From: Corynebacterium crudilactis
GTDB lineage: Bacteria > Actinomycetota > Actinomycetes > Mycobacteriales > Mycobacteriaceae
NCBI RefSeq assembly: GCF_001643015.1
Contig: NZ_CP015622.1
Coordinates: forward strand, 2,555,358 to 2,619,357
DNA: 64,000 nt
Direction: 5' to 3'
Part shown: one piece after another, positions 27,070 to 36,514 of the stretch
How positions within the stretch are numbered: the first letter of the stretch is position 1
How the letters are laid out: the number at the start of each line of letters is the position of its first letter
Position numbers and translations under genes: made by a program
The notes under the pieces: model-generated
The model's database searches: none
What the model was told of the DNA's origin: nothing
The model's input: the letters and a program-made list of their open reading frames with translations, nothing else

Positions 27070-28193
27070 CTGTTCAGATCCCATCCCGACACAGCCTGAC
27101 TTTTAGGCTGCTCAGTGCCCAATTATTTGTTGTGTTCATCAGCTTGCTTGCGGCATTAATCGTGGCAGCGTTGGTCGGGCCTGCGATTTTTAATTCACAT
27201 CTTGATCTTTCGGGCACGATTGATCCTCGCCAAACGGATTTCCATATCCAGGAGGCATATAAGGACGCAAACTATATGGCTCTAGCAGCGGCTTTACCCA
27301 CTGCGGTGTTGAGTTCTATTGGGGTGAGTTTTTGGTTATCCCACCGCCTTGGTCAACCAATTTGGCAGCTCTCGCGTGCCGCAGCAGCTATGAGTGCTGG
27401 CGATTATCAGGTGCGCGTTCCTATTTCAGATACGGACCGCGAAGTTGCATCCCTGTCACTTGCCTTTAATTCCATGGCTGATCAGCTCGAACACACGGAA
27501 GATCTTCGCAGGAATATGCTGTCTGACCTCTCACATGAGATGAACACTCCACTTGCTGTGCTTCTTGTTTATCTCGATGGTCTGCAGGACGGAATTGTGG
27601 AATGGGATCCTGAAACCCACGCAGTTTTTGCCGAACAGCTTCAACGCTTGTCGCGCTTAACGTCCGATCTTGATGATGTTTCCCGCGCCCAGGAACATCG
27701 TTTTGATCTGGTGTACAGTACTGTGCCGATTGGGCATCTCATCCACAATGCCGCGGGGGCTGCGGCAGGTTCCTACCAAGAAAAGGGCGTTGCTTTAGAC
27801 GTCGCAGGCACCGCTTCTACTCAGCTGATCCGAGTGGATAGCCAACGTTTCGCCCAGGTATTGGCCAATCTTTTATCCAACGCTTTGCGCCACACTCCAA
27901 CCGGCGGAAAAGTAGAGGTTCGCGTGCTGCGCCAAGGCGTGGAAACTGTGGTTATTGAGGTAATCGATAACGGCGAAGGCATCGCTCCGGAACATGTGAA
28001 ATATGTTTTCGAACGCTATTTCCGCGCCAAACGTTCCGATTCCGATGATCAATCAGGTTCCGGTATCGGGCTGACCATCTCCCGCGCACTCATCGAGGCT
28101 CAGGGAGGAACCCTCACCACAGAGTCGGCTGGCCTGGGCAAAGGCGCAAAATTCACCATTCGTCTACCGCTCACCACAGGCACAAGCAATTAA
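27066..28193 (+). CDS. cgtS11: Sensor histidine kinase
   Basis: The 375-residue membrane kinase has a first transmembrane helix at about 15-42, a short extracytoplasmic segment of around 35 residues (FNSHLDLSGTIDPRQTDFHI), and a second helix around 76-98. A HAMP domain (ISDTDREVASLSLAFNSMAD) follows, then a dimerisation domain with the phosphorylated His157 in DLSHEMNTPLAVL, and a catalytic domain with N box NLLSNALRHTP, G1 DNGEGIAPEH and G2 GSGIGLTISRALIEAQGG. It is translationally coupled to the regulator. The tiny sensor loop suggests sensing in or near the membrane. Confidence 0.87.
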   Translation: MTVQIPSRHSLTFRLLSAQLFVVFISLLAALIVAALVGPAIFNSHLDLSGTIDPRQTDFHIQEAYKDANYMALAAALPTAVLSSIGVSFWLSHRLGQPIWQLSRAAAAMSAGDYQVRVPISDTDREVASLSLAFNSMADQLEHTEDLRRNMLSDLSHEMNTPLAVLLVYLDGLQDGIVEWDPETHAVFAEQLQRLSRLTSDLDDVSRAQEHRFDLVYSTVPIGHLIHNAAGAAAGSYQEKGVALDVAGTASTQLIRVDSQRFAQVLANLLSNALRHTPTGGKVEVRVLRQGVETVVIEVIDNGEGIAPEHVKYVFERYFRAKRSDSDDQSGSGIGLTISRALIEAQGGTLTTESAGLGKGAKFTIRLPLTTGTSN

Positions 28194-28396
28194 AAAAATT
28201 GCTTTTCGACGCCTCCCCCTCCCCGTGGCTTAATCCCCTTTTAAGATTTATGCCCCTTTTGTTTGCCCCCGTTTACACCCTCCGTTTAATCAACCGACTG
28301 TGTGAATGCGGGCAGACGGACTAGGGTTATGAACAGCATATCCAGATTTTTCTGGATGATTCCTGGAATTTCTCAACCCCAATGGAGGACGAATCC
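28194..28396. other. Intergenic region kinase / lipoprotein
   Basis: About 200 bases without a gene. TTGCTTTTCGACGC (28199-28212) is another reverse copy of the gene-end motif, followed by a C-rich stretch. GGAGGAC at 28384-28390 is the ribosome binding site of the lipoprotein gene. Confidence 0.45.
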
Positions 28397-28960
28397 GTGA
28401 AGTCCCTGAACTCGGCTGCCCGTCGTGGCGCGCTCGTGACTGTGGCTGCTGCGTCAGCTCTTGCACTTGCTTCTTGCAGCGCTGGACAGATCACCCAGAC
28501 CTCGGGCCAAGTGGCAGCCGTTGATGGCAACCAGTCCGGTTCCTCAAACGACCCAGTTCTGGTACGCGACGTAACCGTGCACCTCACTGAAGAAGGCGAT
28601 GCTGGACTAAAGTTCACCGCCATCAACCAGGACACCACCCACACCTCTCACACCCTTGAGTCCGTCTCTGTAGACGGCACGGAAGTTGAGATCGACGGTG
28701 CTGAAGCCCTCGACCGTAACTGCTCCCTCGTTGCAGACATTCAGGCTGAACTGGATCTGCTCGAAGAGCCTGAGGTTGGCTGCATCCAGCACGTAGCAAC
28801 TTCCCTGGACAACCCAGGTTTCGCTTATGGCGGAGTCGTTCCAGTTGAGTTCGTCTTCGACACTGGTGCCATCACCATTGACGCTACTGTTTCCGCTCCT
28901 GTTCTCGAATCAGGACAGCATGCTCGTGTAGCAGGCGAAGGCGCTGAAGCAAGCCACTAA
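28397..28960 (+). CDS. LpqE-type lipoprotein
   Basis: The 187-residue lipoprotein starts at the GTG behind GGAGGAC; an ATG five codons earlier is inside the Shine-Dalgarno. It has a basic n-region, a hydrophobic core and lipobox LASC at Cys27, then an exported domain of about 160 residues with two cysteines (DRNCSLVAD and VGCIQHV) that could form a disulfide. Position, just before radA and opposite carD, matches M. tuberculosis lpqE (Rv3584), so I assign it as that family. Function is not established. A strong terminator follows. Confidence 0.75.
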   Translation: MKSLNSAARRGALVTVAAASALALASCSAGQITQTSGQVAAVDGNQSGSSNDPVLVRDVTVHLTEEGDAGLKFTAINQDTTHTSHTLESVSVDGTEVEIDGAEALDRNCSLVADIQAELDLLEEPEVGCIQHVATSLDNPGFAYGGVVPVEFVFDTGAITIDATVSAPVLESGQHARVAGEGAEASH

Positions 28961-28976
28961 GTCTTAAACAGCTTTT

Positions 28977-29019
28977 AACCGCCTCCACCCACTTTATTTT
29001 TGGGGGGAGGCGGTTTTTG
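28977..29019 (+). terminator. Terminator after the lipoprotein gene
   Basis: AACCGCCTCC (28977-28986) pairs with GGAGGCGGTT (29006-29015) and is followed by a T run. This separates the lipoprotein transcript from radA. Confidence 0.9.
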
Positions 29020-29095
29020 CTTTCCCCAGTAATTCTTTAGGTTAATTCGAACACCATTTCCCTTCATGTCGCCCCCACCGTTTAAGGTAGGGGGC

Positions 29096-30490
29096 ATGGC
29101 TAAAAAGGTTCGCAGCGTACATACCTGTTCAGAATGTGGTTATTCCAGCCCGAAGTGGTTGGGGCGCTGCCCAGAATGTGGCTCCTGGGGTTCTATGGAA
29201 GAGCACACTGTCGGTGAATCCGGTGGTGCGGCGCGGGCTGCTGTCTCGGGCGCAGCGCCTGCGGGACTTACCCCAACATCGCCTGCGGTTCCGATTGGCA
29301 AGATTGTCGCGGCACAGGCCACCAGTATTTCTACTGGCATCGGTGAGCTTGATCGTGTGTTGGGTGATGGAATTGTGCCTGGCTCCGTTGTTCTGATGGC
29401 CGGTGAACCAGGCGTTGGTAAATCCACTTTGCTGCTTGAGGTTGCTAGTCGTTGGGCTTCCATGAAGGAAGGGGATGGCACTCGTACCGCGCTTTATGTC
29501 ACAGCGGAGGAATCCGCAGGTCAGGTCCGTCTGCGTGCAGAACGTACCAACGCAGTCAAGGACACCTTATATCTAGCTGCGGAATCTAATCTGGATGTTG
29601 TCTTTGGCCATGTCAACCAAGTTAAACCCAGTTTGTTGATCGTGGACTCTGTACAAACCATGCACGCCGCTGGTGTGGAGGGCGTTGCTGGCGGTGTCGC
29701 TCAATCTCGTGCGGTCACGGCTGCTTTGACCACTCTCGCGAAAACTTCGGGCATACCAATTCTGTTGGTTGGCCATGTCACCAAGGATGGCAATGTTGCA
29801 GGCCCTCGTGTGCTGGAGCACTTGGTAGATGTGGTGTTGAACTTCGAAGGTGACCGCCATTCATCGCTGCGTATGCTGCGCGGCATCAAAAACCGTTTCG
29901 GTGCCACCGATGAGGTCGGCTGCTTTGAACAACAATCTGATGGCATCAAAGAAGTCCGCGATCCTTCCGGGCTATTCCTCTCGCACCGGGGTTCCACCCC
30001 AGATGGCACTGCTGTCACCGTCGCGATGGATGGCGTGCGCCCACTTTTAGCTGAGGTACAAAGCTTGCTTGTCGATGCCCCCTCCAAGAATCCCCGCCGG
30101 GTAGTCACGGGTCTCGACGCCAATCGCGTCCCCATGGTTCTTGCCGTGTTATCTGCACGCGCGGGCCGACAAACCCAAGGAAAAGATGCTTATGTGGCAA
30201 CTGTTGGCGGTATGAAGGTAGGCGAACCAGCCACAGATCTCGCTGTAGCTCTTGCAACAGCTTCAGCTCTAGCGAAAAGACCATTACCGGATAAGACAGT
30301 TGTGCTTGGTGAAGTTGGCCTTGCCGGTGAAATCAGGCGTGTACCTAATATTGATCGCAGGCTCGCAGAAGCAGCACGACTTGGCTATGAAAAAGCTGTT
30401 ATTCCAGCAGGTGCTGGAATCAAACAAACAGGCCTGCGCATCATCGAAGCTTCAACGCTAGCTGAGGCACTCGCAGCGGTAAGGTTATAG
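29096..30490 (+). CDS. radA: DNA repair protein RadA
   Basis: The 464-residue recombination helicase migrates branches with RecA. An N-terminal C4 zinc finger (CSECGYSSPKWLGRCPECG) is followed by a RecA-like ATPase with Walker A GEPGVGKST and Walker B LLIVDSVQTM, the RadA-specific KNRFG motif in IKNRFGATDEVG, and a C-terminal Lon-like domain (AVALATASALAKRPLPDKTV, GEIRRVPNIDRRLAEA). I place the start at the ATG 29096, after AAGGTAGGGGG; an upstream in-frame codon would add ten unconserved residues. disA begins four bases after the stop. Confidence 0.94.
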   Translation: MAKKVRSVHTCSECGYSSPKWLGRCPECGSWGSMEEHTVGESGGAARAAVSGAAPAGLTPTSPAVPIGKIVAAQATSISTGIGELDRVLGDGIVPGSVVLMAGEPGVGKSTLLLEVASRWASMKEGDGTRTALYVTAEESAGQVRLRAERTNAVKDTLYLAAESNLDVVFGHVNQVKPSLLIVDSVQTMHAAGVEGVAGGVAQSRAVTAALTTLAKTSGIPILLVGHVTKDGNVAGPRVLEHLVDVVLNFEGDRHSSLRMLRGIKNRFGATDEVGCFEQQSDGIKEVRDPSGLFLSHRGSTPDGTAVTVAMDGVRPLLAEVQSLLVDAPSKNPRRVVTGLDANRVPMVLAVLSARAGRQTQGKDAYVATVGGMKVGEPATDLAVALATASALAKRPLPDKTVVLGEVGLAGEIRRVPNIDRRLAEAARLGYEKAVIPAGAGIKQTGLRIIEASTLAEALAAVRL

Positions 30491-30493
30491 CTC

Positions 30494-31594
30494 ATGACAC
30501 TAACATCCACTCCCGGAACCTCCCCAGATGCCACTGCGCCTGGAGCCCAGGATGTACACACCCTCAAAGGCACATTGCAACGCCTTGCCCCAGGCACACC
30601 ACTGCGTGATGCTTTAGATCGCATTGTCCGTGGACATACTGGTGCACTCATTGTTATCGGCGATGATGAAAACGTCACCTCCATTTGTGATGGCGGTTTC
30701 GAATTTGACGTCTCTTTCGCTGCTACTCGTCTCCGCGAACTCTGCAAAATGGATGGCGCTGTTATTTTGTCCGCTGATATTGAACGCATCAAACGCGCCA
30801 ATGTGCAGCTACTTCCATCCCCAACATGGCCCACCCAAGAATCTGGCACTCGTCACCGTTCCGCGGAGCGCACTGCGCTGCAAACTGAAGTTCCAGTGAT
30901 CGCAGTATCCGAATCCCAAAACACCATCACCCTTTATGTGGAAGGCAAAGCGCATGTGTTGGAACAGCCCGCAACACTGCTGAACCGTGCGAACCAAGCT
31001 TTGGGAACAATGGAGCGCTACCGCGATCGTCTAGATCAGGTAAATAACCGTCTCCACCTAGCCGAACTCCACAGCTATGCCACGGTCATTGATGTAGTTT
31101 CTGTTATTCAACGTGAAGAAATGCTTCGTCGCGTGGGCGAAACCATCGACGGCGATGTGCTCGAATTAGGCAAAGATGCCAAGCAGATTCAGATCCAGCT
31201 CAGCGAACTCCGCGGCGATAATGACCGCGAACGCGAATCAATCATTGCCGATTATCTAGTCACCGATGGCATCCCTGCGGATAAAGAGATTGCAGAAGCC
31301 CTTCAAGCAATCTCTCATTTGGACGATAAAGCGCTCATGAAACCCGCTAATATCGCCCGCATCCTGGGCCTTCCACCGACAGATGAAGCTCTCGATGAAC
31401 CAGTGATTCCTCGTGGATACCGCACGCTCAACCGAGTTCCCCGTGTGCAGAAATTCCTCATGGATAAACTCATCGTGGCATTCGGAAATCTAGATTCTCT
31501 GCTCGGCGCCACAACGGAAGATTTAAGCGCCGTTGATGGCGTGGGGTCCCTGTGGGCCCGCCACATCACTGATGGTCTTGGGCGTTTAAGTTAG
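30494..31594 (+). CDS. disA: Diadenylate cyclase DisA
   Basis: The 366-residue protein makes c-di-AMP and scans DNA. The N-terminal DAC domain holds the DGA motif (KMDGAVIL, about residue 87) and the RHR motif (SGTRHRSAERTA, about 119-121). A helical spine follows (about 150-280), then a C-terminal helix-hairpin-helix domain of RuvA type (FGNLDSLLGATTEDLSAVDG). It is probably cotranscribed with radA, whose product is known in other bacteria to modulate DisA. The 3' end overlaps the convergent next gene by nine bases. Confidence 0.94.
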   Translation: MTLTSTPGTSPDATAPGAQDVHTLKGTLQRLAPGTPLRDALDRIVRGHTGALIVIGDDENVTSICDGGFEFDVSFAATRLRELCKMDGAVILSADIERIKRANVQLLPSPTWPTQESGTRHRSAERTALQTEVPVIAVSESQNTITLYVEGKAHVLEQPATLLNRANQALGTMERYRDRLDQVNNRLHLAELHSYATVIDVVSVIQREEMLRRVGETIDGDVLELGKDAKQIQIQLSELRGDNDRERESIIADYLVTDGIPADKEIAEALQAISHLDDKALMKPANIARILGLPPTDEALDEPVIPRGYRTLNRVPRVQKFLMDKLIVAFGNLDSLLGATTEDLSAVDGVGSLWARHITDGLGRLS

Positions 31595-32287
31595 GTTGAA
31601 AGTGACAGCTGGCGAAGGGTTTCCACCGATGACGGTGTGCAAGAAATAAGCGCCAGCTTTAACAGGAGCACGGTTATCGCATTGTCCCGGAGCGGAATTA
31701 GTGCGAGACCATGTTGCTTGGAAATATCGATCTTCACCAGCTGGGAATACGCTCGTGCCATCTTCTACGGCAGGGTTGCAATCAACATCTGACCAGATGC
31801 GTGCATTCGTAGCCAGGTTATAAATCTCGAAGCGAAGTACATCTTTTTCCAGATCGATTTCGCAATCAGCAGCTGTTGGGTTGTGCACAGTCATGAATAA
31901 CTCAGGCTGTGCCCCACCTGCAAAAGTCGGCTGATTAGTGCTTGCTGAAATTATAAGATCTTTCAGCTCACAGCTATCTTTTGCCTCTGCTGCAGTTGAG
32001 GAAGAAGGTGTTGGTTCCTCACTCGACGTTTCTTTCGCAGTAGTAGTTTCCGAGGTCGGAGCTTCAGAAGATGAGGAAGTCGCAGAGGTTTCTGTTTCCG
32101 CTGCCTTTGTTGTTTCCATCGCAGAGGTTGCAGCTGCGTTAGACGGCTGCTCCTCCTCAGGTTCTGTCGAGCCACCTCGAAGTGCGACAACTGCCCAGAT
32201 GATCAAGGCAATGACGATAAGCAGGCCTAAGAGCGCTGCCATACGGCGGCGCTTGTAAATGACTTCATTATGTCTCGACGTTCCCAC
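31586..32287 (-). CDS. Membrane-anchored protein, disA-linked
   Basis: This 233-residue protein has one N-terminal transmembrane helix (MAALLGLLIVIALIIWAVVA, about 16-35) after a basic cytoplasmic stub. A low-complexity Ser/Thr/Glu/Ala linker spans about 40-98, and a compact exported domain of around 130 residues has cysteines in KDSCELKDL, AADCEIDL, DVDCNPAV and PGQCDN, suggesting two disulfides. The start is a GTG at 32287 with no clear Shine-Dalgarno. The equivalent position in M. tuberculosis is held by Rv3587c, also an anchored protein. I do not know its function; a cell-envelope role is a guess from topology. Confidence 0.7.
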   Translation of the reverse strand: MGTSRHNEVIYKRRRMAALLGLLIVIALIIWAVVALRGGSTEPEEEQPSNAAATSAMETTKAAETETSATSSSSEAPTSETTTAKETSSEEPTPSSSTAAEAKDSCELKDLIISASTNQPTFAGGAQPELFMTVHNPTAADCEIDLEKDVLRFEIYNLATNARIWSDVDCNPAVEDGTSVFPAGEDRYFQATWSRTNSAPGQCDNRAPVKAGAYFLHTVIGGNPSPAVTFNLT

Positions 32288-32501
32288 ACTTAAATACTCT
32301 ATTACTGTCTACGCCTTGTACAGCGGATTAGCGTTTTGGGCGTGTTGGTTTTTCATATGCATCTTTGTACCGATCAAAGGGAGTGAGACCCTGAGAATCG
32401 ATTCTGAGAGGGAACTTTTTCAAGGCAGAACTAGCAATTTCAATCCAATCGGACAGGACGAGCAAAACTTAGCCAGAATCCTTAGGTCTTGGTCACCTGG
32501 T

Positions 32502-32529
32502 TTGGTAGCGAGCAATATCTCGCAACCAA
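32502..32529. terminator. Hairpin downstream of bca
   Basis: TTGGTAGCGAG (32502-32512) and CTCGCAACCAA (32519-32529) pair with one mismatch around CAATAT, 19 bases past the bca stop. The T run is missing, so it is a possible rather than clear terminator. The adjoining CTGGTTTGGT and CCACGGATC recall parts of the mosaic repeat. Confidence 0.4.
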
Positions 32530-32547
32530 GCCACGGATCCAAAGCGC

Positions 32548-33168
32548 TTAAACGTTCTTGGAAATCACAGGTTCGGTGCGTCCATCAGAGAGTCGATAAC
32601 GCAAACCGATGATTCCGACCTCGCCTGAGTCCACTTTATTCTTGATTTCTGGGGAACGAGTCAGAATTTGGTTCACCGTTGCAACCACATGGTGTTCTTC
32701 GAAGTCTTTGATGGTGCTCAGACCTTCGGCTTTTGCTTCCAAGATGGAAGGCGCGACCTTTTCGATCAATACGCGCTGGTAACCACCAGGAATTTCGCCA
32801 CCATCCAGAGCTGCGGCGGTGGCGGCTACTGCACCACAGGATTCATGGCCCATGACGATAACAAGTGGCACGCCAATGGCTTCGATGGCGTATTCAATTG
32901 ATGCAAAAACTGCCTGGTCAAGAATTTCGCCGGCGGTACGAACAACGAAGAGGTCACCGAGGCCGACATCGAAAATTAGTTCCACGGGGACGCGGGAATC
33001 CGAGCAGGAAATGACAACTGCAGCGGGCTTTTGTTTGGTACGTAGTGCGCGACGTCGAGGAGCATCCTGATTTGGACGATCTTCGTTGAAATTCATAAAT
33101 CGCTCATTACCCGCGACCATGGCATTCCATACGCTGGACGGTGTTCTCTCAATATTCCGCAAAGGCAT
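32548..33168 (-). CDS. bca: Beta-class carbonic anhydrase
   Basis: The 206-residue cytosolic zinc enzyme interconverts CO2 and bicarbonate. Zinc ligands and the Asp/Arg dyad are in VVISCSDSRVPVE, and the second ligand pair is in VIVMGHESCGAVAA. The N-terminal helix NAMVAGNERFMNF is typical. It diverges from mutY with 63 bases between starts, an arrangement shared with mycobacteria. Bicarbonate supply for carboxylases such as pyruvate and acetyl-CoA carboxylase is the likely role. Confidence 0.94.
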   Translation of the reverse strand: MPLRNIERTPSSVWNAMVAGNERFMNFNEDRPNQDAPRRRALRTKQKPAAVVISCSDSRVPVELIFDVGLGDLFVVRTAGEILDQAVFASIEYAIEAIGVPLVIVMGHESCGAVAATAAALDGGEIPGGYQRVLIEKVAPSILEAKAEGLSTIKDFEEHHVVATVNQILTRSPEIKNKVDSGEVGIIGLRYRLSDGRTEPVISKNV

Positions 33169-33231
33169 AGGACTATTCTTTCATCGTGTTTGGTGTAGAA
33201 CCTAATACAGGGCAAGTAGAATCAGCAAGAT

Positions 33232-34113
33232 ATGTCATTTACTGCCCTTCACTCAGCCCTGCTCTCTTGGTTTAGAGCCAACGCCCGCGATCTTGCCTGG
33301 CGTGATCCGGATACTTCAGCTTGGGGAATTCTCCTTTCTGAGGTGATGAGCCAGCAAACTCCTGTCGCCCGGGTGGAGCCGATTTGGCGTGAGTGGGTAG
33401 AAAAGTGGCCTACTCCGCAGGATTTCGCAAATGCTAGTACGGATGAAATTTTGCGGGCTTGGGGCAAGCTTGGCTATCCTCGGAGGGCGCTGAGGTTGAA
33501 GGAATGCGCGGGGGTGATCGTCGATAAGCATGCCGGCGAGGTGCCGGATACCGTGGAGGAGCTGCTCGCGTTGCCGGGCATTGGTGATTACACGGCGCGC
33601 GCGGTGGCGGCGTTTCATTTTGGGCAGCGGGTGCCGGTGGTCGATACCAATGTGCGCCGCGTGTATCAGCGCGCCGTTGTCGGGCGCTACCTTGCAGGCC
33701 CTGCGAAAAAGCAGGAGCTTATCGACGTCTCCCTCATCCTTCCTCACACTCACGCCCCAGAATTCTCTGCCGCGATAATGGAGTTAGGCGCACTCATCTG
33801 CACGGCCACTTCCCCAAAGTGCGATACCTGCCCACTGCTTGACCAGTGCGAATGGCAAAAACTCGGATGCCCCTCCCCCAGCGAAGAAGAATTAGCATCC
33901 GCCAAAAAGCGCGTACAGAAATTTGTGGGAACCGACCGACAAGTCCGTGGCCTCATCATGGATGTGCTACGCAAAGCCACCGCACCTGTTCCCCTGTTTG
34001 CGATTGATGTTGTGTGGCCCGATGATGCGCAACGTTCCCGAGCTTTGTTCTCACTTGTGGAAGACGGTCTCGCGGAACAAGATGAGGCGGGTTATTTCCA
34101 TCTGCCTCGGTAA
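33232..34113 (+). CDS. mutY: Adenine DNA glycosylase MutY
   Basis: The 293-residue base-excision enzyme removes adenine mispaired with 8-oxoguanine. The catalytic glutamate is in LLSEVMSQQTPVARV, the helix-hairpin-helix is LPGIGDYTARAVAAFHFG followed by the catalytic aspartate in VPVVDTNVRR, and the 4Fe-4S cluster reads CTATSPKCDTCPLLDQC with C-x6-C-x2-C-x5-C spacing. The C-terminal part is short, so the NUDIX-like 8-oxoG recognition domain of long MutY proteins is reduced, as in other actinobacteria. Start is ATG with no strong ribosome binding site. Confidence 0.93.
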   Translation: MSFTALHSALLSWFRANARDLAWRDPDTSAWGILLSEVMSQQTPVARVEPIWREWVEKWPTPQDFANASTDEILRAWGKLGYPRRALRLKECAGVIVDKHAGEVPDTVEELLALPGIGDYTARAVAAFHFGQRVPVVDTNVRRVYQRAVVGRYLAGPAKKQELIDVSLILPHTHAPEFSAAIMELGALICTATSPKCDTCPLLDQCEWQKLGCPSPSEEELASAKKRVQKFVGTDRQVRGLIMDVLRKATAPVPLFAIDVVWPDDAQRSRALFSLVEDGLAEQDEAGYFHLPR

Positions 34114-34151
34114 CTAATGCGCCCTACAAAAATAAATATTAGGCTTGTGTA

Positions 34152-35309
34152 ATGCCTGATGTTCATCGCCGGAGGCGTATTTCATGTGCCAGCCTAGCTG
34201 TGGGACTAGTCGGAGTCCTCGCGGTTGGTTGTACGTCTCCTGTTTCTGAAGCGGTAAGCGTCGAAGACCCAACCTTTATTGGTATCACCACTAATCCCAT
34301 AAAAAATCTCAGCCCAGATAACTCTGCAGACATCTTCGCTTTATCAGCAGATGGGTCGGGCGGAATCATTCATGAACTCGCTCCCACCTATTTTCCTTCT
34401 ATGCACCGATTAGGAAATGGCTTCATTGCACCAGATGAAAACTCCTTAGTGCTATTCGATTCTTCCTTAAAAGAAGTAACTCGCCACGAAGTACCCGGTC
34501 TCAGCGTTGGCATGCAATCGAAATCAGCACAATCGCCAACGCATAAAAATGTAGCTTTCTCCTTTAATGAAGGAACCGCAGAGGCTCAATACCGACACCG
34601 CATTGTTGCAGCTACCGAAGGAACTGTCGTTAGCACAATGACAGACCAATACATCATTGCGCTTACTGCATGCGATGACGGATCCACCAGATGGGTGGAA
34701 TACTTCCCTGACCTCGGGATAGAAGATCCTGTAGGTCCGGGATCTATAAGCATCATGACCCTCCATGCAAACGGGCAACACGATGAGATGAAAATTGATT
34801 GGAAATTTTCACATCGCCCCAGTAGAGCAAACGTTTTGAACTGCAATGATTCTGGCGCTTATATAGTGACAGAAGAAGAGATCCTCCACATCAAAGATAA
34901 GCACTCAACTCCAGAAAGCATCAGCCAATTACCTAAGTTGGAATTCGCCGACCGCGCTCGATTCGATGCTGTCTCCGGCCAGGATTATTACGCTTTCACA
35001 TCCGCTGGAATGCTAACCCACATTAATATCCCCGAGGGAAAGATTGTGTATGAACACGAAATTGATCTCAAAGATACACACCCAGTTTCAATCACTTTCG
35101 ATTCTGGACGCGCATATGTGGTTACTGAGAGTGATCAAGATCAAGGGCTGCTAGCAATCGATCTGGATGATCCAACATGCGTCTCAGAGCAACTAGTACT
35201 CACTGGTTTCAACAAAAAACTAACTGCTAACAAGCCCAAAAGCAGCCCATCAATTTTGATTGAATCCATCATGCCGATTGATCCACATTATCCACTCGAT
35301 TGCTCGTGA
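34152..35309 (+). CDS. Secreted lipoprotein, unknown function
   Basis: The 385-residue protein has a classic lipoprotein signal: basic start (HRRRR), hydrophobic stretch, lipobox VGC at Cys27. The mature part is rich in beta-strand-like segments such as NSLVLFDSSLKEVTRHEVPG and YAFTSAGMLTHINIPEGKIV, and closes with SGRAYVVTESDQDQGLLAID, suggesting a beta-propeller of the WD/PQQ-like type. A C-x-n-C pair (ALTACDDG, VLNCNDSG) and a C-terminal DCS are present. It lies 38 bases after mutY but is probably separate. I recognise no named family. Confidence 0.7.
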   Translation: MPDVHRRRRISCASLAVGLVGVLAVGCTSPVSEAVSVEDPTFIGITTNPIKNLSPDNSADIFALSADGSGGIIHELAPTYFPSMHRLGNGFIAPDENSLVLFDSSLKEVTRHEVPGLSVGMQSKSAQSPTHKNVAFSFNEGTAEAQYRHRIVAATEGTVVSTMTDQYIIALTACDDGSTRWVEYFPDLGIEDPVGPGSISIMTLHANGQHDEMKIDWKFSHRPSRANVLNCNDSGAYIVTEEEILHIKDKHSTPESISQLPKLEFADRARFDAVSGQDYYAFTSAGMLTHINIPEGKIVYEHEIDLKDTHPVSITFDSGRAYVVTESDQDQGLLAIDLDDPTCVSEQLVLTGFNKKLTANKPKSSPSILIESIMPIDPHYPLDCS

Positions 35310-35327
35310 TAGAACCTCACTGCGTGG

Positions 35328-35513
35328 CTATTTCTTCCATCTACCGCGGTAATTCAAGCCACCTGGCAATTTCACTGAAATTCCGCCACGCGAATTGATC
35401 GTTACCGGCCCAATCCTTTTGGAACCAGAGACCCCAGACTTGGAGACATTTAGCCAACTGTCTTTTCCGGTCTTGATGATTTTTCTGTAATTCAGCCCCA
35501 TATGAACCAGCAT
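35328..35513 (-). CDS. DUF4236-type mini-protein
   Basis: The 61-residue basic protein (57 residues if the second ATG at 35501 is used) has the DUF4236 pattern: GLNYRKIIKTGKDSWLNVSK with SKSGVSGS, then a glycine-rich basic strand (SRGGISVKLPGGLNYRGRW). DUF4236 domains occur at the N-terminus of many bacterial proteins; here the domain stands alone. No convincing ribosome binding site precedes either ATG. Function is unknown. It is convergent with the lipoprotein gene. Confidence 0.6.
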   Translation of the reverse strand: MLVHMGLNYRKIIKTGKDSWLNVSKSGVSGSKRIGPVTINSRGGISVKLPGGLNYRGRWKK

Positions 35514-35647
35514 AATCGTCTATACGAGGCTTGTGCAGAAATATTTTTGTTGGCCTATGGTGGCGACTTAAGAGCCTTCAACGGTTCGAAAACTGTAAAA
35601 GGCTTTAAATCTTGAGAACCTATTTTAAGGAAGCAAGAGGAAATGTC

Positions 35648-36424
35648 ATGAGCAAGGTTGCAATGATCACCGGTGGTGCACAAGGCATCGGTCGTGGAAT
35701 CTCAGAAAAGCTGGCAGCAGACGGCTTCGATATCGCAGTCGCGGATCTTCCACAGCAAGAAGAACAGGCTGCAGAAACCATCAAACTGGTTGAAGCTGCC
35801 GGCCAAAAAGCAGTTTTCATCAGGCTTGATGTCACTGATAAGGCTAATTTCGACAGTGCTATCGATGAAGCAGCAGAAAAACTTGGTGGCTTCGATGTCC
35901 TAGTGAACAACGCTGGTATCGCCCAGATTAAACCACTATTGGAAGTCACTGAAGATGACTTGAAGCAGATCTACTCTGTCAACGTTTTCAGTGTATTTTT
36001 TGGTATTCAGGCAGCAGCACGAAAATTCGATGAACTTGGCGTTAAAGGAAAGATCATCAATGCTGCATCAATTGCTGCAATCCAAGGTTTTCCGATTCTG
36101 GGAGCTTATTCCACCACTAAATTTGCAGTTCGTGGCCTTACTCAAGCGGCAGCTCAAGAACTCGCTCCAAAGGGACACACTGTTAATGCTTATGCCCCAG
36201 GCATTGTCGGTACCGGCATGTGGGAGCAAATTGATGCGGAGCTTTCCAAGATCAACGGTAAGCCAATAGGTGAAAACTTCAAGGAGTACTCCTCCTCCAT
36301 CGCGTTGGGCCGACCTTCTGTCCCTGAAGATGTCGCTGGGTTGGTTTCCTTCCTGGCATCCGAAAATTCTAATTATGTCACCGGACAAGTCATGCTCGTT
36401 GATGGCGGAATGCTCTATAACTAG
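35648..36424 (+). CDS. butA: Acetoin/diacetyl reductase, L-2,3-butanediol dehydrogenase
   Basis: The 258-residue short-chain dehydrogenase/reductase starts with the NAD-binding motif MITGGAQGIGRGISEKLA, followed by NNAG and a catalytic Ser...YSTTK (tyrosine and lysine). The C-terminal strand ends SNYVTGQVMLVDGGM. The ATG at 35648 follows AGAGGAAATGTC, so the longer in-frame frame from 35612 is not used. Length and sequence match the characterised L-2,3-butanediol dehydrogenase of the C. glutamicum/Brevibacterium group, which reduces diacetyl to acetoin and acetoin to butanediol. It stands alone, convergent with clpC. Confidence 0.9.
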   Translation: MSKVAMITGGAQGIGRGISEKLAADGFDIAVADLPQQEEQAAETIKLVEAAGQKAVFIRLDVTDKANFDSAIDEAAEKLGGFDVLVNNAGIAQIKPLLEVTEDDLKQIYSVNVFSVFFGIQAAARKFDELGVKGKIINAASIAAIQGFPILGAYSTTKFAVRGLTQAAAQELAPKGHTVNAYAPGIVGTGMWEQIDAELSKINGKPIGENFKEYSSSIALGRPSVPEDVAGLVSFLASENSNYVTGQVMLVDGGMLYN

Positions 36425-36461
36425 AGTTTCCTAGCTTTTACGCAGCATTTGAAGCGTAGAA

Positions 36462-36490
36462 AAGCCCCGCAACCTTAGGTTGCGGGGCTT
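36462..36490. terminator. Bidirectional terminator between butA and clpC
   Basis: AAGCCCCGCAACC (36462-36474) pairs perfectly with GGTTGCGGGGCTT (36478-36490) around TTA. It lies between the two convergent stops, with A-rich and T-containing flanks, so it serves both genes. Confidence 0.88.
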
Positions 36491-36514
36491 AATCATGTCG
36501 CCAAAGCGGGCGTA